Source: Rotaria sordida | Taxonomy: Eukaryota > Rotifera > Eurotatoria > Philodinida > Philodinidae | NCBI GenBank assembly: GCA_905250125.1 | Contig: CAJNOL010000609.1 | Span: forward strand, 54,507 to 118,506 | Length of the DNA: 64,000 bases | Reading direction: 5' to 3' | Shown: positions 11,270 to 24,808 of the stretch, piece by piece | Numbering within the stretch: position 1 is the first letter of the stretch | How the letters are laid out: every line of letters starts with the position of its first letter | Position numbers and translations under genes: made by a program | Notes under the pieces: generated by a model | The model's database searches: none | Told to the model about the DNA's origin: nothing | Seen by the model: only the letters and a program-made list of their open reading frames with translations

Positions 11270-14200
11270 TTATTAAGAGTAATTAAGTACGGTTGAGACT
11301 AATTCGGGACATTCAAGGATGATTAAACTTGTTTAAACCTGGTCACGATAATCTACTATTCAGCTGTTGTCCCATTAGGTTATTTCTTGCTAGGAGTTGA
11401 GGCAATCAGATGTTTTCAATATGTAGTCCTACGTCGTAGACTTAAGCTTTGAGCCAGGGATGTCGCGAAGCGAAAAATATGGGGGAGACAACTTTCTGAA
11501 AAATATTTCAAAAGTTGTTATAACTTATCCAAATGTTAAAAAACACATGTAGGAAATATGTGAAGCGTTTTTAAAATTTTCTAAAAAATTTTTGAGAATT
11601 TTCGAAAAGCTTTAATAAATTTCAAAAATTTTGAAAAAGCATCGAGCAGAAAAACCAAAATTTTCCAAAATTGGGGAAGTCTCCTTCACATCCCGCCGCA
11701 GTTCATGACAGCCCTGCTTTGAGCGTTCGAACTTCGGTTAGTCAGATCATCTCAATGGTGATTCTAATTACAAAAATTTTTCTGGTGCGAGAGTGTCAGC
11801 GAAGGAACTTTTTGTTATTGAATTCCAGTTAGTACCGATAAGGTGTCTGTATAGCTCAGATTCTAGTTAATGTTAGGTTTTTCGGAGCTGATTCTTTAGC
11901 TTTTCATATCTTGCCGTTAACTATGGGTGTGACCAACCGAATATTGTAAATAGATTTCCAAGAATGGTATGAACTTCATGCTAGTATTTATCTGAGCATT
12001 GAATGTGCACTGTACTTAAAATAGAACTAGATTTGATGTAGTCTTTATTAGATACTTATTAGAAGAGAGAATTTGAAATATTCTAGCTCATGTCAAAATA
12101 TCAATTTCGAACAAAAATGTGTAATTACTCTCAATGCATAACATAAGCAATCTCGAGGGCAATTTTTTGTATTGTATATGTAGACTCTGTTAAAAAGTTA
12201 TTATGTAATAGTTGGCAGTACGATATAGAACGACTTAAAATATATATACGCTTGACTGTATATAAAATATCATCAAATGGAAAAAGAAATAATAAATAAT
12301 AAATCAGATCAGATTTGTTATTTGTAGCTAAAGTCCTGATTTGGAATACAGTCACATAAGTTTCTCTAAATTTTGCAAAAAATAACGTTTCAGATTGTTT
12401 TATATAGGTTAGCAGTTGATGACAATTTTTGTGTCCATAAATAATATGTACAATTCGTGCTTTTATTCAATATTTACCATTTTTTTTTATAATTCACTGA
12501 ATGAGTAATAATTCAGACAAGGTTTTGAAACGAATCATTCGTAACAACGGTTGTTATAGGCCATTTATAACGTATGAAGTTTAATGTCAAAAATATTGCA
12601 AGGAAAAAGGATTTATGAAGGGTTCTTGTAGTGAATCGTCGACATAGACAGAATGTGTATGTTATTGACGATCAATACCATGAAACGCGAAAAAAAACAT
12701 TGAGAATTAATATTTTGTTTTGTTGTTTAAATTTTATATCATATGTCTGGAACAAAGAGGAGTGAATCCATGAAAACTAAGGCAGGTTTATATTGAATAA
12801 CAGTATTGTTTTATTTTGCATTATTCAAAAACAAAAATCAACTTGGTACATGAAAAGACTTTCAAATGAATTCATATAATGAAATTTCGTCTATGCCGTA
12901 TTCAATATGTCCAACAGAGTACATTCTACCAAGGATGAATATCGTGGAGAATGTTTTGACAAAAAACAATTCTAAAAATCAATTGTGTTTCAATGATTCA
13001 AAAAGTATACAATTCCATAAAATTTCGACGAATTTATCAATCATTTAGTTTTCACATGATTGAATTCATGGTTTAGTTTTTATATTTTTGACTGAGATTT
13101 ATCATTCCAGCCTTTTTGTAACGATAGATAAGTTTCGAGTTCGATTATTTGCTTTGACATCTCAGTCAAATTGAAAAAAAAAACTTTAAGGAAATGTTCT
13201 GAAAAAAGCAACTTTTCTAAGGCAAATCATAGTCGACTTTCTTCTTGAGCACGGAAATTTTATAGGTTTTCTAGAAACTCCTTAAAATCTATGATTTCCT
13301 GTAAAACTTTATGTTTATGATGCTGATAACCTTACATAAGGTTAGATTCACCATAGAAAGGCATCACTTAACTTCTATGTTCTAGAATCTAAGACAATCT
13401 TTTGATAAGATTTTAAACCGTATTGTCAATAATGTACATTCTTGTCATTAATCTCTCATCATAATTTTAGTGAATAATGTTAAAATTCCTGCTAGACCGC
13501 TTGACATAAATCCTTTTTTCTCTTGTTTGGATGATCTAAGTAAAAACAATTTTAGTTCGACCAGATTTTCTTTTTTTCCATATGATTTCGGTCTTGAGAA
13601 AAGTGAGATTTAATGTCTTTCGGAGAAGCTTTCTTATGCTTATTTTAATCTTAAACCTGATAAAATGGTCATTGACAATGAATGGAAATGAATTTCAAAA
13701 TTCTGTTCACATACAAAGTGCGTACCTGTGTAGCTTTTAATTTTGAACCAGTCCGAGCTCCGTACGTGTTTTAATGATGGAATTTTGGGGGACTTCCTGG
13801 GAGGTTATAGATAGTCTATGAGTAATATCTTGGTATTTTTTTAATAATTATATGTATTCAAATAAATCCGAATTTTTTTCTTATTATAATTATAGCTACG
13901 AGTATAATCGTAACTATTCAATACCAATCTAGTTAATATTGATCTATTTTGTAAATTCAGTTATTGAATAATTAGGTTATATTGAAGAAGACAATTCAAA
14001 TAATATTAAAAATCAGTCATTGATTATTTTGAGTTTTGGCTATTATGAATTATTTAAAAAATGATTATCAATGTCGTACATATTGTGAAAGTATTAGAAA
14101 AATATGTTTATTACTGACTACATACAAGATAAACGACTTTTTTTTATCCTGATTGACATACAATCCATTCGTTAATTCTAATTTTATCTTTTAATAAAGA

Positions 14201-14900
14201 GGAAAAAAAACATCCATGAAAGATTTATTTTTGTTATTTCATTTAAAATTTGAAATAAGAAATTATTTTCTTTTGTTTCCTTCTTTCTTTTATACACATT
14301 TAAAGTGTGAGAAAATCCGACTTCTTTAATTTTCAGTATAGAATAGAAGTAATTTCTTTGAAATTGCAACGTAAAAAACCAATATCAAGAGTATTATAAT
14401 ATACTTATATTCGAATATTTTTTAATACAAAAAATAAAGACATGAAAAACAAACTTTGAATAGTCAATATATTTATCAAATGAATATTCCAGAGTAATGC
14501 TTCAATCAAGACTAAACAAAGAATCATCATACAACCAACAAAAATCATGATTGTTATCTTTTCATTCTCTCTACACATGTAGATCGAAAGAAAGAAAGAA
14601 AGTCCATATTTTTTTCTTTGCTTACAGATAAAAAAGAAATCGTCTATACAACGTGTGCTTCGTTTGCCCTTCAACACAAACGAAAGATAAAGTCAGGAAC
14701 GAAGAGAGAGTTGATGTACTTGATAAGAAATAAAACGAGAAAAAGAACATTAGTGAGAATATAGATTACACCATCGAGCACTGATAATGGCTACTAATAT
14801 GATTGCAAAGTGAGACTTTACACCAAAAATATATCTATTGATTTATTTTATATCAAATTAATGATTCGTTCTTTGTTTTTATCAACATCTAATAGAATAT
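11270..14900. other. AT-rich stretch, no gene supported
   Basis: Only short frames; none with recognisable domains or convincing splice pairs. If the hairpin at 11.2 kb is a Helitron end, the body of that non-autonomous element would fall here. The last 200 bp are the TRPML 5' flank, where no TATA box is obvious. Confidence 0.5.
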
Positions 14901-14923
14901 CAGTAGGTATAAAACGAGATAAT

Positions 14924-17900
14924 ATGCCTTTACTTGATTTACCATTTGATGATTCACAATGCAATGGAAGTAGAACATCATCATCAACAGTTCAATTCGA
15001 ACAACCACCATTAACAACAACATCAAATGGAACTTGTTCACATGATAATGGTACACATTTACGTGCAAAATTACGATTTTTTTTAATGTCACCATGTTGG
15101 AAATGGCATTTAAAACGACAATGTCCATGGAAAGCGTGGTTTCAATTTATTAAAATTATTATTCTTACTACACAGGTTCATTTTTATTTCTAATAAAACA
15201 AACAAAAATTCTATCGATTTGCTTTTTTTTTAGTTAATCCTTTTTGGTATTGAAAGACAATCACATGTTGTATTTATTTCTGAAAGTAATATAACATTTC
15301 ATCATTTATTTATTCGTGGTTGGAGTTCAGCGGATGAAACATTACCATATCCAAGAGCATCAGGAGATTTTGCTGTTTATACTAATCAAGATTTTATTGA
15401 TTCAATTAATTATGCTGTACATCGAGTAAAATTCTTGATGAATTAAATATTTTTATTTATTGAATTCATATTAATATTTAGTTTAATAATTTAACAAATA
15501 TATCACTGGGTTTATTTGATTATCATGAGCATGCAACACAAAAATCATATAGTTCTGATTCAGATTCACGTGAACGTTACATTAATTTATGTTTGGATCG
15601 TTTTAAAACATGTCGAATTGATCCAACTTCACATACCTATATATTAGATTCTGAAACAGAAAATAGTAGAGAATATTTCAATTATAAATTTAACTATATT
15701 CATTTTATTTAGATTGTTCCACATTAAATGCAACAAACAATTTTAAGATTGAAGAATATTTATTAAACGTACATAATGAAACCGTAAATTATTGTGGGTA
15801 AGAAACGTTTTTAAATTATGTTTGTTTTTTTGTTTTTATTCTTCAAAATATTTTATATTTATTTTAGACTTAATTCATTAACACTTGAATTTGCTATACA
15901 TGCTATTCAACTTAAAAATCAAAAACTGTTTAGTTTACCTGATTGTTATCATTTTTCAGTTAAAGTATATTATTTTAACAAAAAAAAAGAGGTTTTTTTG
16001 CTTTGAAAAGATTTTCTCTTTAGATAACATTTGATAATAATGCTCGAACAGGAAAAATTCGTCAACATCTTAATTCTCAAGCACAATTTCGTACGTGTAA
16101 TCGAAAATTAATACATCAAGATTCAGATTTCACATTAACACGACGTAATTTATTGATTGTTTTGGATTGTGTGGTTTTATTGATAACTATTATCTCGTTT
16201 ATTCTTTGTATACGATCATTATGGTTTGGACATCGTTTATGTAGAGAAGTTTGTTTATATTATTCTATAGAACGAACTAACGAAAGACCGTTAACTTGGA
16301 GTGAATTACAAATTTTTTATTCATATTGGTATTTTCTTATGATAATAACAGATTTAATGGTTATACCAGGAACTATTATTAAAATTGGAATTTTATTTAA
16401 AGTAAACTGAATATCTTTAGCATAGTTTAAAATTCGTATACTAAGAAAATCTGTAGTTATTCATAGAATACCGTAAAACAGAAATGCAACCGGTCCGAAT
16501 TTTTCGCGACCAATACTGATACCGATCTGAGTAGGTCAGACAGGACCAAATCTATCTGAAATCGATACTGATACTGGACTGACGAGTTGTCGTACTATTT
16601 CATCTGTAGATAGTGGGAACACACCGACAATTACTGGCTCCGATTCCGTCTCTGTCGTAAAAAATTCTGTATTGTAGGAAATCTGAAAAAAAAATTCCAG
16701 ACATTTTTGTGTCAGAAAAATTTCCGAAACAATCTCGAAAACCTGTAAGTTTTTCAAAGGTCGGAATAGGTTTCAGAAAATGTTACCATCTAAAATGTTT
16801 TAATGGTTTCTGAAGCTTCAGAAACGTTTGTTTTTGGTTTCGTAAAATACGTAAGGTTTTCTAGAGTGATGGAAGTCGAGTATAATGAATTGGAGTAGAA
16901 GTGTTGTTGTTACTCTCGATAGTTGTATTTATTCAGTTACTTTTATCACTATAGTCGTGTTTAAGTAACGAGAAACACATGCTTATATGATACTCATGCA
17001 AGAAATGAGAAATAGAGAGACACACATAGTCAAGACTAAAACTCTAAAGAAGAAGTCATACAAAGAAGAGAGAAAATGAAGTGTAACGGTTAGTCACCGT
17101 TACACAGTGAGTCTAAATATCATTTATTATTGTTTGTACATAGACTCTAGTTTCTCATGCTATATTATAACAAATCAACTTCAAATATCTCTCTGAAACA
17201 ATCAAAAAACAAAAGTCGTAGAATTTCACCCTATGAATTTATAGCTTGGAGTCTTCAATCGTTTTAAATTCGTCAAAATGAAAAGCAGGTTTTGATTGTA
17301 ATATTGAAATTAACTTTCATTTAGAAGTTGTACAAACATATAGAGAAGAATAATGAATATTATTCAATTATATTTAATTGTCAGTGAAAATTATTTTCTA
17401 TTTTAACAGAAACAATTTCGATATTAACTGTGTATAGATTTAATTTGCTGATTGAATCATAATTTCGAATTGTTTGTTTTTTATTGGATTCAAAATCTAA
17501 AGCGAACATTTAATTTCTTCAGAATATATTCTCAAACATTTTATAGTATTCATATCTTCAGAGATACAAAAGGAACGATTATTGATGTATTCATTAAATA
17601 AAATGTTGATTCATAGTTTAATGTAAGTGAGCGATTCAGACTGTAGTTTAACTATAATTGATAGATTGAGAATCTGTATGTTTAGCAAGCTCCAGCTGAT
17701 TTTCACATTAAGATTTCTCTTTTAAGTTTAAGATGATGTGAGAAGCTATCTAAGTTGTATGGATGCAGCTTTAGAGAAAAGCGAATCGACAAAGAATGGA
17801 AGAATCCGATCAAAGAATCTTTCTGATAAATGGCTTCTTCGTACTAGATATGCAGAAAACTAATATTGGTTATCTGTGTGAAGGTATCAATAAGAAAATT

Positions 17901-20603
17901 GATTTTTAAAAAATAAATTTACGGATATAAAAGAAATAGAGATATATTTGGTACTTGAGCACGGATCTTGTACTTTTTCACTAGTTAATAATGAGTTCAG
18001 TAAGAATATTACTTCAAAAAACAGTTCTCATAGATACTTTTTGTATGATGCTACAGAAGTAAAATGAGATAAATTGTTTTGATTGGAATAAAAATTTTCT
18101 GATAAGTATCTGTGAACTGAAATGAATTATAGATTATTATAAGTTTAAGATTGATAGAAAATCTTTGATTGTAATCGATATATGATATTACATTAGAAAC
18201 TTGATTTCGACAAAATGAATATAATAATGTATATGTTACAGGGAAAATTTTAACTTATCCTAGCAACAATAAATGCATCATTAGTTTTATTCACAAGCAT
18301 TTTTATCACCATGAAAATTATTATAGTATCTTTCAAAACTATATAATCTTACAAAAACCAATACCTACGATTTAAATTAAAGTAAATCATGTGCTGTTAC
18401 CTAGAAAAGTAATTAGATGTTTGCATATGTACACTTCTTTTAGATGACATTTTATGCAACATTTAATATCTTTCGTTTTGCACAGGCAAGATTTTGTAGC
18501 ACATTTATCATCATAAGCACATGCTTCTATAACTTGTTTGTTCCTGATGAAACATATTCCTTACATACTTGTCTAAATGCGATGATTAGTAGATCTGTTG
18601 GATTAACGATACATAAGTCAGCAAAATCACATTTTGGATGTGGATATGTGACGAGAAGACTAACTCACACTCATGATATCATTATGTTATTTATTTTGAA
18701 TTGCCATAAGAAGAAACAGAAATTATGATGTATTTTTTTGTCCTAGATTTTAATGTCCTCTGTAACATATACAAAAAAATATTTGTGATTTTATACTTCT
18801 AAAATCAATTTTCTTATCGATATCCCAAGATAAATATCAAAATCAAGAATTTTGTTATTAGTACATATCTAATATCGTCCTATTTTGAGTTTCAATTCAA
18901 TTATATATAAAAAGTTTGATTTCGATTATTGTGATATTCTAACACGAAACTGAACTAGTTTGAAGAATATATGTATTGATGAAGAATGTGTTGAAAACTT
19001 GAGTATTTATTACTTGAATAACTTCTGATTTCCGTCTTGTCTGAACACACTTATCATCAAATGAAGCAATCTCTCATAAGGCCTTATTTTATGATTTTTT
19101 TTTAATTAGGTGACGGATGACTATAATGCAGCTGGTTTATTACTCGGTCTAAGTAGTCTATTGTCTTGGATTGGTATTCTACGTTATTTATCTTTCTTTC
19201 GTAAATACAATGTAAGTAAATACATTTAATTATTTTATTTTAATTTGATTATTTTAGCTTTTATTTGTAACAATTTCAACATCATTACCATTAATTCTTC
19301 GCTTTCTTTTATGTGCTCTTATTATTTATTGTGGATATATGTTTTGTGGATGGATTGTATTGGGTCCTTATCATACAAAATTTCGAACAATATCAACAAC
19401 ATTTGAAACGTTATTTGGATTAATTAATGGCGATGACATGTATTCAACATATGCTAATTTAGAAACTGAGTCAATTTATATATGGGTGTTTTCAGAAATA
19501 TATTTATATTCATTTATTTGTTTATTTATTTATGTTGTATCAAGTTTAGTTATTGCATTAATTATTGATGGTTATGATACAGTTAAGGTAATTGTTTTTT
19601 TTTATTAAATGTTCTTTTTATTTTTGAATATATTTAAAATATCATTTAGAGTTAAAGATAAAAGAAATAAATCGAGATTATTAATGTTAGATCTACAAAT
19701 TCGCTTATACAACGTTGAGATATACTGAATATATTGTGTCACTGTCCGATATGGATCGATGTTTTGGAGACCCTAATCGAGTCGAGAGCGAAAACATTTT
19801 TAGAAACCCACACTAATTCGATCTACAGTCAAAAATAGTTTTCAATCAATCGAAGTGAGTTTTTTCAGAGATTGAACATCTGTGTTTGGTGACTCCTTAC
19901 GAGCTCTCTCAAAATTGAAAAGAACAAAATCATTATCTCATCTAAAATTGCTGTTTGTCTTATTTAAATCTTGACATCGATCAGTATGTTGTGACCTGAC
20001 TCTGTTTGATGCAATGTTAGAAATATTTTTTTTTGTATTTTGATCGGTTTTCACAATAATCTGAATGTTATTTGAGTAGATTTTTAGTCTCCATGCTGCT
20101 TTCTCTAGCTCAATTCTTGATTTACGTGGGAACGTCAAAATGAACTATTACTTTTGAATTGATATTCTATCGAACTTGTCTGAGATAGCACACCAATCCT
20201 GAGTTTTGAATTTTCCTTTCGTGTTTCTTCGAAGTTTTCAATAAACAGCTTCTTTCATTCAACAATTGAAAGAAAACATGAATATTCATGATAGAATAAA
20301 TTCTGAATATGATTTATTTATTTGAACCTTTAGAGATATTATATAGATGGATTTCCGAAAAGTCGTTTACAACAATTCAGTGAAGAAAATGCTCCTCAGT
20401 GGTCAGGTTTAAATAATTGGCAAGATTTAACAACAGCAATTGGAGCACGATCAGTTTGTTTTCCATGTTGTTCCAAAACGTACGTTATAGATATAATATG
20501 TATCTTCGAAAGATCATTTCTATTTTCTCTTAGTCCACAAAATCTTACAGATATGATAACAGCAGATGCACATCTTATGCAAAATGTTAATACATTTTCT
20601 TAA
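14924..20603 (+). CDS. Mucolipin (TRPML) family cation channel, ten exons
   Basis: Endolysosomal non-selective Ca2+/Na+ channel of the TRPML family. Exons read as 14924-15175, 15234-15425, 15482-15665, 15713-15797, 15868-15964, 16024-16401, 19110-19211, 19258-19587, 20334-20479 and 20534-20603. All junctions are GT-AG with matching phase and give 611 aa, near the usual ~580. Seen: N-terminal block RAKLRFFLMSPCWKW before S1 (about 72-92), a large luminal domain with PDCYHFSV and ITFDN, S2 near 314-337, S3 near 371-392, FCGWIVLGPYH in S5, and the filter LINGDDMY at about 487-490. NGDDM is the TRPML signature. The C-terminal tail carries CFPCC, a possible palmitoylation site. The ATG at 14924 is chosen because the open frame upstream has no other ATG; a 5' exon is possible. 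Intron 6 is 2.7 kb and intron 8 is 0.75 kb, against 44-70 nt for the others. AATAAA lies at 20925. The family call is very secure. Confidence 0.95.
16903..17105 (-). mobile_element. Possible solo LTR in TRPML intron 6
   Basis: Read on the minus strand the segment begins TGTAACGG, with a 10-bp inverted repeat and 5-nt loop at 17081-17105. It then has pyrimidine-rich sequence, an AATAAA near its far end and a terminus of the GTAACA/ACAACA type. This TG...CA layout with promoter-like and poly(A)-like signals is typical of an LTR. No internal retrotransposon genes are present, and I could not define a target-site duplication. Confidence 0.3.
18425..18660 (-). pseudogene. Decayed Cys-rich mobile-element protein fragment
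   Basis: The minus strand encodes a short run with spacing C-x5-C-x4-C-x-C-x6-C-C-x2-C (…DDKCATKSCLCKTK…). This resembles the CXC-type cysteine clusters seen at the C-termini of some transposon proteins. Coherent coding upstream (ADLCIVNPTDLL) continues only after a frame change, and no start is visible. It lies inside TRPML intron 6 in antisense. The element class cannot be fixed from this remnant. Confidence 0.35.
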
Positions 20604-22180
20604 TTAATCAGGTATTTTTCAACAATTGTTAATATTGATTTGCTACAGTTATTGGTTTTTTCAATTTTTACTTTTTCAAAACAATTTAATCTTGTTGTTT
20701 TATTTTTTAGTATTTACAAATAACAATCAACAACTTCATATTTTGATTTATTTAACGATGTTTATTATATTATATAATTTTTATGTAAATGTCATCAGTT
20801 ATAATTTAATCTTTGATTTTGTTTTTATTTCTAAATGTTGCATTTATTTATACAGCAAAGATTTCAAAGCTGACGTTTGTAATGAATTTTTCAGCAATGT
20901 CTTTAAGTAATTTGTGCATTATTGAATAAAATTCAATACATTATTAGTTTCTTAAAAATGCGACTGACAATCAAAATAAAATATAATTACTTTTTCGTCC
21001 TAGAATTTTGTTACAAACTTTGTTAACTGCATGTTCAATTGTTTTTCAAAAGAGCAATCGACTAAAATTTTATTAATATCATTTCATCTAAAAATTTGTA
21101 CAAGAACTGTTGGCTGATATAGTAAACTATATATTCTTTTTTTGAAGGAAAACATTTCGCTGTATTTAGTGAAGATTGACATGTTCGTTTTTATTCAGAA
21201 TATTAGATACAAATGTCACTCGAACTAACATATTCTTTTCAAAATCTTCTGAGGTCAAACAATTAGATGGTAAGATCTTACAAGATCATATCTTCGATTT
21301 TGTAAGATCAGACAAAATCGTGTTCTCAGAAACCCTATGTTAGTCATGGAAAATTTTCTAGTGATCCATTCCGTTTGCCGTCATATGTTGCCAATATGTA
21401 GAAGATTACTAGAATAGCATAGCCTCTGAAGATTTTCTATTGTTGCTCAGATTTGGTCGATATAGCGACTTTTTAATAGATTCTTCGTGCACACAGTGGT
21501 CAATTTTCATAGAGTATATGGACATGGCTTATTTTCTGTCAAAATCGCATGTTTTTCATAAAAATGTTAGCCTTTACTGCTCAGAAAGGAGTGACTAATG
21601 AAAAAAATGAAATGAAAAAAACTTTTTCCATGGAAAACTTTACCCGAAATTTTTGTCAAACGCTTTTTATTTTAAAAAACTAACATATTATATTTCATTC
21701 TATGCAGTTTCTCGAACTAATTCTGAATCTGTCGTTACTTTTGTCTAATGATACTTCTGAATCAAGTAAAGCGTTAAAGACCATGAAAAACCACAGTTTT
21801 TTAGAAAACTTGTATCTCAATCCAGAAGTATTTGCACATCTTTGTGCTAACTTAGAAGACGTATCAGACAAAAATAAAACATTGTGTGAAAGTTTCGTAG
21901 GATTTGGAGCTTTGCTAAAGTGTGCACACCCACTACACTTAATACGCCTTTTTGGAAAACTCTTAGTTATGAGAAAGAATGCATACTTTTTCCAATAGAG
22001 CAAGTTTTAGGATATAGCGTTTGTTATAGAACGATAGAGCAAGAGCTTTACTTTCGGTATCTGTATGTCAGCCATATATTTCTCGCCTCGTTGGATGGCA
22101 AAAGCGCTCAATGCACCGCTTATGTTACCATTTTGTTAGCGTTCGTGATGAATCATACGAACGCTAAACGATGATTTAGA
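20604..22180. other. TRPML 3' flank and open-on-both-strands segment
   Basis: AATAAA at 20925 probably ends the TRPML transcript. The block 21695-22000 is open on both strands (about 100 codons each), but neither translation is recognisable, and the plus frame lacks supporting splice sites. Confidence 0.4.
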
Positions 22181-22182
22181 TG

Positions 22183-22256
22183 CACCTTCTAGTCTAATTG
22201 GCTTAGGACATCCACCCGGATAGCAGAAGGTATGGGTTCGAGTCCCATGAAGGTCA
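22183..22256 (+). tRNA. tRNA-like gene, probably a tRNA pseudogene (Arg-like)
   Basis: A 74-nt tRNA-shaped segment. The acceptor strands CACCTTC and GAAGGTC pair at six of seven positions, with C-C at the first pair. The A box TAGTCTAATTGG and B box GGTTCGAGTCC fit the Pol III internal promoter consensus, and the T arm ATGGG/CCCAT is perfect. A TTTTT terminator follows at 22259. The anticodon arm is poor: only three of five pairs form and position 33 is C instead of U. Sequence CCGGAT in the loop resembles tRNA-Arg(CCG), with small indels. It is therefore likely a decayed tRNA or the head of a tRNA-derived SINE. Confidence 0.5.
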
Positions 22257-22544
22257 TCTTTTTCATCGTTCTGTTACATAACATCAGTGACATTGCTTGT
22301 CTCTTTCGTTCTACACATATGGGAGCTAACACATTTTACTAGAGATAAGACTCTTTGATATCCCATTCATAAACTGGACATTAATGGAGATTCTGATTCT
22401 TTGTATTAAATATTCTTCTGATTTATTTATTAAATTTTATTCTTTATCGCTTCTTCTGTACGACATAGGTGATCACAATGATCGTATTCGTAAAGGTGAT
22501 TAGTATAGCTCTTTCAAGTTATTCTTTTTTTTTATTATCTCAGT

Positions 22545-23410
22545 TTGTTCTTGTTTCCTTTCATTCAAAACGAATATGATCGATTTTGCTTCTAATTCTG
22601 AAGCATAAGTCTAAAATTCTTCTTTTCTTTTCCTATGAGAGAACTTTTCAAACTGATAACTTCTGTTCGAGCTCCGATTATGCTAATTTTTATGGTTGAT
22701 TGTGCAGATAAAAATCCTAAATGAATATATGCTATTAGCGCTTTCTTTTTGACTTATGATCATGTTACTGAATTTCCAGTCTATTGTTGGAAACTACGAG
22801 GAAAACGCATTCAAAGAACTTTAGTGGGAAATTTTACTCTGAAATAGACTTCATGATCCTTATAATATCCTGAAAGTTACAACAGAAACGAATGGTTCTG
22901 TCTGAAGATAACAAAGTTGTAGAGATACTGGTGTCTCGCAAAAGATTCGAACAAGTCCGGTTTTGTTTTGAGCATAACATATCGTGAGAATAAATTAACT
23001 ATTTTATTGAACCATTTAGTATATTAAAAGGATCATGAGCTCTATGTCTGGGTAAAATTGCAGACTAAGGATTCCTTGATTGAGTTTTCCACATAGTATT
23101 CAGCAATAAGCTGAAATTTCAGTAAAATGATCATAATTCAAGAAGAAAGTGCTAATGGCACATATCCGTTTAGGGTTTTTATCAGCATAATCGATCCCAA
23201 TAATCAGCAAAATATGAGCTCGAATGAAGGTTATCTTTTGGAGGTGTTCGTTCGTTAGCGAGAAATATGATCAAATTGGTTTTTTTCACACAAAACTTTT
23301 TTGATTGTTTGTTTATTTTCTTTGATTTAAAATGTACATGATCAAAGTTGCTTGTAGTCTTGAAGCATAGATTTAAAATTGTTTATTTCTTCTCTTTTGA
23401 AAAAGAATAT
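22545..23410. repeat. Pair of ~100-bp diverged direct repeats
   Basis: Segments near 22545-22650 and 23310-23410 share TTGTT…TTTTCTTTGAT, ATGATCGATTTTGCTT/ATGATCAAAGTTGCTT, CTGAAGCATAAGTCTAAAATT/TTGAAGCATAGATTTAAAATT and TTCTTCTCTTTT. The spacing is about 760 bp. It may be an old duplicated element; no gene lies between. Confidence 0.4.
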
Positions 23411-24808
23411 GATCCTATTTCATATTTTATACAAGAAAAAAAAATGCGACATTGATTGTATTAATGCTAGATCAATTTTTATTGGCTACAGTGAGTTTCA
23501 ATCGATTCCTAATTGATTTTTATAAAGGCATTAGAAAATGGGTGTTTTTGAACTTAAACAGAAAATAAAATCGGATACATTGCAAACCAAGCAGCCACTC
23601 GATAGATATTTCGAGGTGCCGATTTGAGCTTGTTGATAGGTCGACAGAACTCAAAATTGTTCACCTATCGAAAAGTGGCACTCTGAGGATCGATCTAGAG
23701 TGCAATGCTCTCGACACATCCCTCTTTCATGAATTTCGATGGATTCCGACCGGGTCAAATTAACAGAGGTTCGAGGGGTCAGTATTCAGAGTACTCGAAA
23801 TTTTATAAAATTTTCAAAAAATATTTGTTTCATGCACCCCATTTTTCTTGAATCCTCGAGACCTATCGGGTATTTTTTTTTCAGAAGAAAAGATTCGAAC
23901 ATATGTACTTACCATTACGAAGCGTGTATAGATCGGATAAACTAAGTATGACATTTAAGTCTTTTTTGAAAAAAACGACATATTATCATAAAATATATAT
24001 CATTTCAACATTTGTTTAAATTTTCTTTGAATATATTTTCAATTAATTTTTGTCAAAAAAAATCACGAGATATGTATTTCTATTGCCGATGATTGACAAA
24101 AGCAATTATATCTTTTATAGGTTTTCTTGTGTTACATAGAAGATTTATGCTAAAGCATAAACTTTATGTTAATTAATTTGACTATGTAAAAAAAACTATA
24201 AAAGAAGCCTTGCAACTAGAACAACGATAAATTTCACTGAACTATTTTCTTTCAATTTAGAGTTTTCAGCTATTGAAATAGTTTTGAGGACAAAGAAACA
24301 AATCGACCGTTCAAGATCATCCCATCGATTAGTTCTTTGCTAACAAGTAATCGCAAATATGTTCTTCTCTTCGCAAAGTCGAGATCTCGATACATCTCGA
24401 TTGATTAAAATGCATTCAGAGAGTCAAAAATGAATGTGCGATGAGAAAATGTGTCCGAGGGCTCAATATTCGATGGTTTCTGAGGAGCTCAAAGTGTGAA
24501 GAGAACAGGAAAAAAAAATTTTTTCGAGCTTCGACCATTCGTCGTACCCATACTTAGCTTTTCAAGATCTACTTGGAAATGACTTAAAGTCTTCAACGAG
24601 GTTAATGCATTAGAATGCACTGGAAAGGTGATGAATCTAATTACATTATAATGTTACTTATTTTAATTATTACAATTCATGCATATATCAATACTTTATA
24701 AGGTGTGATATTTTCAAGGAATTAGAACGCGTGAAATAGGTGAGATTATCATATAATTGCATTCATTATTTTCATATGATAAAATAATACATTGTAATAT
24801 CCATTATT

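Larger units (their letters stand above)
16402..19109. other. Long TRPML intron 6 carrying mobile-element debris
   Basis: A 2.7-kb intron splits the mucolipin gene between the exon ending KIGILFK and the exon starting VTDDYNAAG. Other introns of the gene are mostly under 75 nt, so the size is best explained by insertions. It contains a GTGTAACGGT/ACCGTTACAC inverted pair at 17081-17105 with LTR-like signals behind it, and a Cys-rich decayed reading frame near 18430. No additional exon of the channel is needed or seen. Confidence 0.8.

Noticed and set aside
16536-16757. 73-codon antisense frame in TRPML intron 6
   Set aside because: Low-complexity sequence with repeated GATACTGATAC-like words; no domain.
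21695-22003. About 100-codon frames on both strands
   Set aside because: Mutually overlapping, no recognisable domain and no splice or promoter context to choose one.
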